The position numbers and the translations under genes are program-made. A stretch of 19,657 bases of DNA from an uncultured Bacillota bacterium (GTDB lineage Bacteria > Bacillota > Clostridia > Tissierellales > Tissierellaceae). How positions within the stretch are numbered: the first letter of the stretch is position 1; each line of letters starts with the position of its first letter. A model generated the notes under the pieces. That model ran no database searches, had not been told where the DNA came from, and was given only the letters and a program-made list of their open reading frames with translations. The stretch spans positions 1 through 19,657 of the forward strand of contig CALGAG010000019.1 of the NCBI GenBank assembly GCA_937951995.1, given 5' to 3'. Shown here piece by piece: positions 15,410 through 19,657 of the stretch.

Positions 15410-16429
15410 ATGAATATCAGGAAAATTATGATGTTAATGTTGGTGATTGTTGTAAGTATGAGCTTAATCGCATGTGGAGGGGCTTCAGAAAAGGCAGATG
15501 TAGGTTCTGCAGGATCGGGTGAAGAGCAGGCGGTTGTTTTGAAAGTAAACTCAGCCTGGGCTGAAGGAAACAGCCTGTTGTGGAACATGGATGATTTTGT
15601 CCAGAAAGTGGATGAGAAGACAAACGGTACAGTGAAAATCGAATGGGGCGGAGGTCCTGAATCAATACCTACATACCAGCTTGTTGAAGCTCTTAAGAAT
15701 GGGATTGTTGACATAGCCTGGACTTCACACACATACAACGTATCAAACATTCCTGTTCTGGAAGCAATGAAGCTAACTGATGCAGCTACAATGAGAGAAA
15801 CCGGCGGCTTTGATTTTGTGAACCAACTGTATAATGATAGATTAAACAGTCACTATATTTCAGCTTCTACCGACGGACTGACATACAACCTTTACACCAA
15901 GAAGGAAATAACAAGTTTGAATGACTTCAATGGTATGACCATAAGAGCAACCCCAGCATATCAGCCATTTGTTGAAGCTTTGGGGGCTGGTGTGGTAAAC
16001 ATGGATCCAGGTGAAGCATATCAGGCTCTTGAAAGAAATGTTATTCAAGGATATGGATGGCCAAGTGTAGGTGTAACTGACTTTGGATGGCAGGAGGTTT
16101 CCGAGTACATCATTCAACCTCAATTCTATACAGTTGACGTAGCAGTAATGATGAGCGATAAGGCTTGGAACAAGCTAAGCGAAGGTCAAAGAGCAGCAAT
16201 CCTTGAAGCTGGAGAAGAGCTTGAAGAAGAAGCAAGAGCATACTATGCAGGTAAAATTAAAGAAGAAAATGAGTTCCTAAAGGGCGAAGGAATGAAAGAA
16301 ATTGCTCTTGAAGGAGCAGTGGCGGATGAATTCATGAAGCTGGCACTTGATAAAGGTTGGGAAAGCGCAATAAGTGTAGATGAAGAAAATGCCAAGAAAC
16401 TTCAAAAGTATGCAGGACATGCAGAATAA
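15410..16429 (+). CDS. dctP: TRAP transporter solute-binding lipoprotein
   Basis: The 339-residue protein starts at an ATG seven bases after AAAGGAGG. A lipoprotein signal peptide ends in LIAC with Cys22 as the lipid site, so the protein is membrane-tethered outside the cell. The DctP fold is shown by VLKVNSAWAEGNSLLWNMDD, QLVEALKNGIVDIAWTS, the GMTIRATPAYQ strand with R179 in the place of the carboxylate-binding Arg, then PGEAYQALERNVIQGYGWPS and SDKAWNKLSEGQRAAIL. TRAP binding proteins capture organic acids and hand them to DctQM. It follows dctM by 59 bases. Unlike dctM it is complete, but its partners are broken or missing in this window and it needs a promoter of its own. The substrate is unknown. 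Confidence 0.92.
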   Translation: MNIRKIMMLMLVIVVSMSLIACGGASEKADVGSAGSGEEQAVVLKVNSAWAEGNSLLWNMDDFVQKVDEKTNGTVKIEWGGGPESIPTYQLVEALKNGIVDIAWTSHTYNVSNIPVLEAMKLTDAATMRETGGFDFVNQLYNDRLNSHYISASTDGLTYNLYTKKEITSLNDFNGMTIRATPAYQPFVEALGAGVVNMDPGEAYQALERNVIQGYGWPSVGVTDFGWQEVSEYIIQPQFYTVDVAVMMSDKAWNKLSEGQRAAILEAGEELEEEARAYYAGKIKEENEFLKGEGMKEIALEGAVADEFMKLALDKGWESAISVDEENAKKLQKYAGHAE

Positions 16430-16470
16430 AAAGTAGTTACCATCAAAAGGAATAGTACCCCTTTAACACA

Positions 16471-16496
16471 CCCTAGATAGGATAGACTGTCTAGGG
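16471..16496 (+). terminator. possible terminator hairpin after dctP
   Basis: A seven-pair stem (CCCTAGA with TCTAGGG, plus one T-G pair; arms 16471-16478 and 16489-16496) is followed by TTTACTGTTTATT. The tail is T-rich but broken. A second, better hairpin lies 34 bases on. Confidence 0.5.
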
Positions 16497-16529
16497 TTTA
16501 CTGTTTATTATAAAAATCAATATCCACAA

Positions 16530-16576
16530 AAAACCACTTAGCTGATTAAATATTGCAGATAAGTGGTTTTGTTTTA
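16530..16576 (+). terminator. intrinsic terminator after dctP
   Basis: An 11-pair perfect stem (AAAACCACTTA at 16530-16540 with 16560-16570) has a 19-base loop. The stem can be extended by a further four pairs across one mismatch, and it runs into TTTTGTTTT. It lies about 100 bases after dctP and 76 bases before the next start. Confidence 0.75.
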
Positions 16577-16651
16577 CACATTTATTGGTATATGAGTAAT
16601 GATGAGCATTTTTTAGGTTAGCGTAATAATGTGATAAGGAGAGTGGTGCAT

Positions 16652-17863
16652 ATGAAAACAGTTGCTGTTGCAGGTACATTTGACAGCAAGGCAAAGGAGC
16701 TTGCCTTTGTGAAGGAGGTTCTTGAGGGTGTAGGTCTTAACACCCTGACAATCAACTGCGGTGTATTCAGGCCAGAGGTTCACACAGATATCAAGAGCAT
16801 TGATATTGCTGCTGACATTGGTGAGGACCTTGTGGAGATTGCAGGCAAGAAGGATAGGGCACTGGGTACAGAGGTAATGGCAAGAGCAATGGAGAAGGCA
16901 ATCCCAAGACTGTACTCAGAAGGGAAGTTTGACGGGATAATATCCCTAGGTGGAACCGGGGGAACATCCCTTGTAACTCCAGGAATGAGGGCCCTTCCTA
17001 TTGGGGTTCCAAAGGTAATGGTCTCAACAGTGGCTTCTGGAAACGTATCCCAGTATGTTGGTACCAGTGACATCATGATGGTGCCTTCAATTGTTGATGT
17101 ATCAGGTCTTAATTCCATATCCACAAGGATATTCACAAATGCTGCCTTGGCTCTTGCAGGCATGGTCAATTTGGAGCATGAGGAGAAGTCCTTGGCCAAG
17201 AAGCCACTAATTGCGGCTACAATGTTTGGCGTCACAACTCCATGTGTCAACATGGCAAGGGAGTATCTGGAGGAGAAGGGCTATGAGGTACTTGTATTTC
17301 ATGCTACAGGAACCGGTGGAAAGACCATGGAAAGGTTGATCGAGGAAGGATACTTTGTCGGAGTCCTTGACCTTACTACAACCGAATGGTGCGATGAGCT
17401 TGTAGGTGGTGTGCTAGCCGCAGGACCAAACAGACTTGAGGCTGCTGGCAAGGCCAAGGTACCCCAGGTGGTTTCAGTGGGTGCACTTGATATGGTCAAC
17501 TACGGACCTATTGATACTGTTCCCAGGGAGTTTAAGGACAGGAATCTCTACAAGCACAATCCGACTGTTACCTTGATGAGAACAACAGTTGAGGAGAACA
17601 GGAAGCTTGGTGAGATAATTGCTGAAAAGCTTAATATGACCGAGGGTCCAACTGCCCTGATGCTTCCACTTGGAGGAGTTTCAATGATAGATGCAGAAGG
17701 TCAGCCATTTTATGGACCTGAAGAGGATCAGATGCTCTTTGATGTACTTAGAGAGAATATTGACAGGAAAAAGGTGGAGCTTATAGAAATGGACAACAAT
17801 ATCAATGACGAAGAGTTTGCCCTGGCAGCAGCCAGGAAGTTGGTGGAACTAATAGAGGGGTGA
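16652..17863 (+). CDS. Tm-1-like ATP-binding protein (UPF0261 family)
   Basis: I choose ATG 16652: AAGGAG (16636-16641) is ten bases upstream, and MKTVAVAGTFDSKAKELAF matches family starts. A GTG at 16631 would put that ribosome site inside the gene. The product is 403 residues, the normal size. Family landmarks are GGTGGTSLVTPGMRALPIG, VASGNVSQYVGTSDIMMVPS and VDVSGLNSISTRIF in the N-terminal half, and FHATGTGGKTMERLIEEGY and LDLTTTEWCDELVGGVLAAG in the C-terminal half. The plant relative is the tomato Tm-1 antiviral protein, whose N-terminal domain has this fold; the bacterial function is not established. It is followed after six bases by the PEP-hydrolase-family gene, and plant Tm-1-like proteins carry both parts in one chain. 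The two likely act together; the reaction is unknown. Confidence 0.92.
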   Translation: MKTVAVAGTFDSKAKELAFVKEVLEGVGLNTLTINCGVFRPEVHTDIKSIDIAADIGEDLVEIAGKKDRALGTEVMARAMEKAIPRLYSEGKFDGIISLGGTGGTSLVTPGMRALPIGVPKVMVSTVASGNVSQYVGTSDIMMVPSIVDVSGLNSISTRIFTNAALALAGMVNLEHEEKSLAKKPLIAATMFGVTTPCVNMAREYLEEKGYEVLVFHATGTGGKTMERLIEEGYFVGVLDLTTTEWCDELVGGVLAAGPNRLEAAGKAKVPQVVSVGALDMVNYGPIDTVPREFKDRNLYKHNPTVTLMRTTVEENRKLGEIIAEKLNMTEGPTALMLPLGGVSMIDAEGQPFYGPEEDQMLFDVLRENIDRKKVELIEMDNNINDEEFALAAARKLVELIEG

Positions 17864-17869
17864 TGAGTG

Positions 17870-18691
17870 ATGGATAGACAAGAGGTACTTAAGAGGCTTA
17901 GGGGACAGGTAGAAAGCGGAAAGGCAGTAATAGGTGCAGGGGCTGGAACTGGAATATCTGCAAAGAGCGCTGAAAAGGGTGGAGTTGACCTTATTATCAT
18001 CTACAACTCCGGAAGGTACAGAATGGCAGGTCGTGGATCCTTGGCAGGACTGCTTCCATATGGGGACGCAAACCAGATTGTTGTTGACATGGGTAGTGAG
18101 GTTTTGCCAATTGTAAAGGACACACCGGTCCTTGCTGGTGTCTGTGGAACGGACCCCTTCAGGGTCATGGACAAATTCCTTGAGCAGTTGAAGGCTCAGG
18201 GCTTTGCAGGAGTGCAGAATTTCCCAACAGTTGGCTTGATTGATGGTGTCTTCAGACAGAATCTTGAGGAGACTGGCATGGGCTATGACCTTGAGGTTGA
18301 GATGATAAGAAAGGCTCATGAGCTTGGCCTTGTAACCACCCCCTATGTATTTGATACAGACCAGGCCAGAAAGATGGCAGAGGCAGGAGCAGATGTTGTA
18401 GTTGCACACATGGGTCTTACAACAAAGGGATCAATCGGTGCTCAGACTGCCTTGACCTTGGATGAGTCAGTCGTAAGGGTCCAGGAGATCTGTGATGCTG
18501 CCAAGGAGGTAAATCCTGACATAATGGTTATTTGCCATGGAGGACCAATTGCAATGCCTGAGGATGCCAAGTATGTCCTGGAAAGGACTAAGGGAGTATG
18601 CGGTTTCTTCGGCGCATCAAGCATTGAAAGACTACCTACCGAGGTTGCAATCAGGGAACAGGTTGAGGATTTCAAAAGGATTGAGCTGTAA
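17870..18691 (+). CDS. phosphoenolpyruvate-hydrolase-family TIM-barrel protein
   Basis: ATG 17870 gives 273 residues (MDRQEVLKRL), with GAGGGGTG about ten bases upstream; a GTG one codon earlier is possible. It starts six bases after the stop of the Tm-1-like gene and so is in one operon with it. Family landmarks are VIGAGAGTGISAKSAEKGG, LIIIYNSGRYRMAGRGSLAG, PYGDANQIVVDMG, LAGVCGTDPFR, GVQNFPTVGLIDG and VVAHMGLTTKGSIGA. The barrel family is named after PEP hydrolase, but the real activity of most members, including this one, is not established. No extra domain is present. A clean terminator follows at 18713. Confidence 0.92.
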   Translation: MDRQEVLKRLRGQVESGKAVIGAGAGTGISAKSAEKGGVDLIIIYNSGRYRMAGRGSLAGLLPYGDANQIVVDMGSEVLPIVKDTPVLAGVCGTDPFRVMDKFLEQLKAQGFAGVQNFPTVGLIDGVFRQNLEETGMGYDLEVEMIRKAHELGLVTTPYVFDTDQARKMAEAGADVVVAHMGLTTKGSIGAQTALTLDESVVRVQEICDAAKEVNPDIMVICHGGPIAMPEDAKYVLERTKGVCGFFGASSIERLPTEVAIREQVEDFKRIEL

Positions 18692-18712
18692 AACAGATAA
18701 ATAATTTTCAAT

Positions 18713-18748
18713 AGGCAGGCAGGCTAAAAATGGGTCTGCTTGCTTTTT
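18713..18748 (+). terminator. intrinsic terminator of the Tm-1-like/PEP-hydrolase operon
   Basis: A ten-pair stem (GCAGGCAGGC at 18715-18724 with GTCTGCTTGC at 18734-18743, two G-U pairs) has a nine-base loop and runs straight into five Ts (18744-18748). It ends about 55 bases after the gene. Confidence 0.85.
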
Positions 18749-19012
18749 GTAATAGAATAATTCAAGTATTAATGATTATTATCGATTTCGTATTAATTGC
18801 ATATCGTGCTTACAATATTTCATGGGATATATTACAATATAGTTATACCTTGCTACTTGCAGTTAGAACCCTAAAAGCAATGGAATGGAAGGCAAAAATA
18901 TTAATAGTAAGAGTGAGGAGTACTGTAATCACAGCAAATTAGAAGATAATACTCAATTTTTTAACTCTGAATTTTGAAAATGGAACTTTAAAAGTTTAAG
19001 GTAGGTGAGCTT
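18749..19012. other. AT-rich gene-free stretch before the TetR gene, with a short repeat
   Basis: No gene is supported here. TTACAATAT occurs at 18810-18818 and again at 18832-18840, 22 bases apart (about two turns of DNA). The second copy forms part of ATATT-AC-AATAT (18829-18840), an imperfect dyad that could be an operator. The signal is weak in such AT-rich DNA. I see no clear -35/-10 pair, although the TetR promoter must lie in this stretch or be read through from upstream. Confidence 0.25.
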
Positions 19013-19591
19013 ATGAAGGCTGATGTTACCAAGAGGGCGTTAGCACAATCCGTTAAGGAACTTGTATCGAAGCACCCTCTAGAGAGTGTCAGTGTAAAGG
19101 ATATAACAGATCACTGCGGACTGAGCAGACACGGTTTCTACTATCATTTCAGGGACAAGCAGAATCTTGTATCCTGGGTATTCAAGAATGAGGTTATGGT
19201 AAATCTTGAACAGAAATGGCCCAGAGATATCTATAGAGATACTGTTGCCTTCTTCAAAGCAATTGAGAAGGATAAGGAGTTCTATATAAATGTATTTAAG
19301 TATGAGGGGCAGAACAGCCTTTCTGACTTTTTATATAACTGGAATAGAAAAGACATGGAAAACTATCTAAGGAGCTTTGTTGATGAAAACAATCAGTACA
19401 AGGAGCTTCTTGAGGATGAGTTCAGCTTTACCTTTGTCGTAAATTTAATGGCGCATACATTATCAGGCCCGACAATTGATTGGATAAGGATGGGAATGAA
19501 GTCATCTGCGGAAAATGCAGCAGAAGTTATCGCCAATGTACTGTCTGATTTTCTTCCAAGTTTTCTAAAGGAAACCTATAGAATGAAATAA
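19013..19591 (+). CDS. TetR-family transcriptional regulator (DhaS-like)
   Basis: The 192-residue protein begins at an ATG preceded by AGGTGAG. Residues about 8-55 are the TetR helix-turn-helix: TKRALAQSVKELVSKHPLES, then VSVKDITDHCGLSRHGFYYHF with the recognition helix at GLSRHGFYYHF. The C-terminal region (about 75-190) resembles the DhaS-type TetR ligand domain (KEFYINVF, YLRSFVDENNQYK, and a conserved FVVNLMAHTLSGPTIDWIRMGM stretch). DhaS activates dihydroxyacetone kinase genes together with DhaQ, but no dha gene is in this window. It may control the preceding Tm-1-like/PEP-hydrolase operon or genes beyond the right edge. The ligand is unknown. Confidence 0.9.
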   Translation: MKADVTKRALAQSVKELVSKHPLESVSVKDITDHCGLSRHGFYYHFRDKQNLVSWVFKNEVMVNLEQKWPRDIYRDTVAFFKAIEKDKEFYINVFKYEGQNSLSDFLYNWNRKDMENYLRSFVDENNQYKELLEDEFSFTFVVNLMAHTLSGPTIDWIRMGMKSSAENAAEVIANVLSDFLPSFLKETYRMK

Positions 19592-19625
19592 TTGATGTTC
19601 CAGAAAATAATTTAGCCCTTGGGGT

Positions 19626-19652
19626 TGTTCAGTGCTTGGAAGGCAATGAACA
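19626..19652 (+). terminator. possible hairpin at the right edge
   Basis: TGTTCAGTGC (19626-19635) can pair with GCAATGAACA (19643-19652) with one mismatch and a seven-base loop. The window ends five bases later, so no T-run can be judged. It may be the terminator of the TetR gene or part of another feature. Confidence 0.3.
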
Positions 19653-19657
19653 TTCCC

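Noticed and set aside
18730..18942. 70-codon + strand open frame with a hydrophobic first half
   Set aside because: Its ATG lies in the loop of the terminator at 18713-18748, no ribosome site precedes it, and the sequence is AT-rich with no recognisable pattern.

Overview
The window looks like a piece of an anaerobic, low-to-moderate GC Bacillota (Clostridia or Tissierellia-like) chromosome. Four things suggest this: strong GGAGG-type ribosome sites with several TTG or GTG starts; AGA/AGG and ATA codons used freely; S-layer-homology and copper-amine-oxidase-like 'stalk' surface proteins; and butyrate-pathway enzymes (Ptb/Buk), a TRAP transporter and a Tm-1-like/PEP-hydrolase gene pair. The exact genus cannot be fixed from the sequence. 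No rRNA, tRNA, CRISPR array, insertion sequence or phage module was seen.

Left part (1-8.3 kb), all on the + strand. A CBS-pair protein with a HEPN-like N-terminal region (229-954) ends at a good terminator. A secreted protein with three SLH domains (1160-2254) has its own strong terminator. A clear extended -10 promoter then drives a secreted stalk-domain/non-specific nuclease protein (2526-3635) followed by a 67-residue, very basic small protein. Next come an AhpD/carboxymuconolactone-decarboxylase-like protein, an 80-residue hypothetical protein, and a tightly coupled SNF2 helicase plus SWIM zinc-finger pair (4894-8288) resembling the YwqA/YwqB pair of Bacillus.

Middle part (8.4-12.5 kb). 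A membrane-anchored DUF4230 protein, an amidohydrolase of the chlorohydrolase/deaminase type with an unusual residue in its active-site motif, a 47-codon remnant of a DUF302 gene on the - strand, and a transmembrane diguanylate cyclase with a periplasmic solute-binding-like sensor. A 19-bp perfect hairpin separates this cyclase from the convergent ptb gene.

Right part (12.5-19.7 kb). ptb and a butyrate kinase gene run on the - strand, but buk has lost about its first third. Directly against the break, on the + strand, begins a TRAP transporter large permease (dctM) that has lost its N-terminus. The two homologies meet within about 10 bp near 14195, so both starts, both promoters and any dctQ are missing. 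This is either a real deletion that fused two divergent operons or an assembly chimera, and it is the most notable structure in the window. dctP follows dctM, then two hairpins. A Tm-1-like (UPF0261) gene and a PEP-hydrolase-family TIM-barrel gene follow as a coupled pair ending at a clean terminator, and a TetR/DhaS-like regulator closes the window. I did not find a convincing, wholly new multi-gene system. The best leads are the buk/dctM junction, the HEPN-CBS protein, the surface nuclease with its tiny partner, and the amidohydrolase with the altered catalytic motif.
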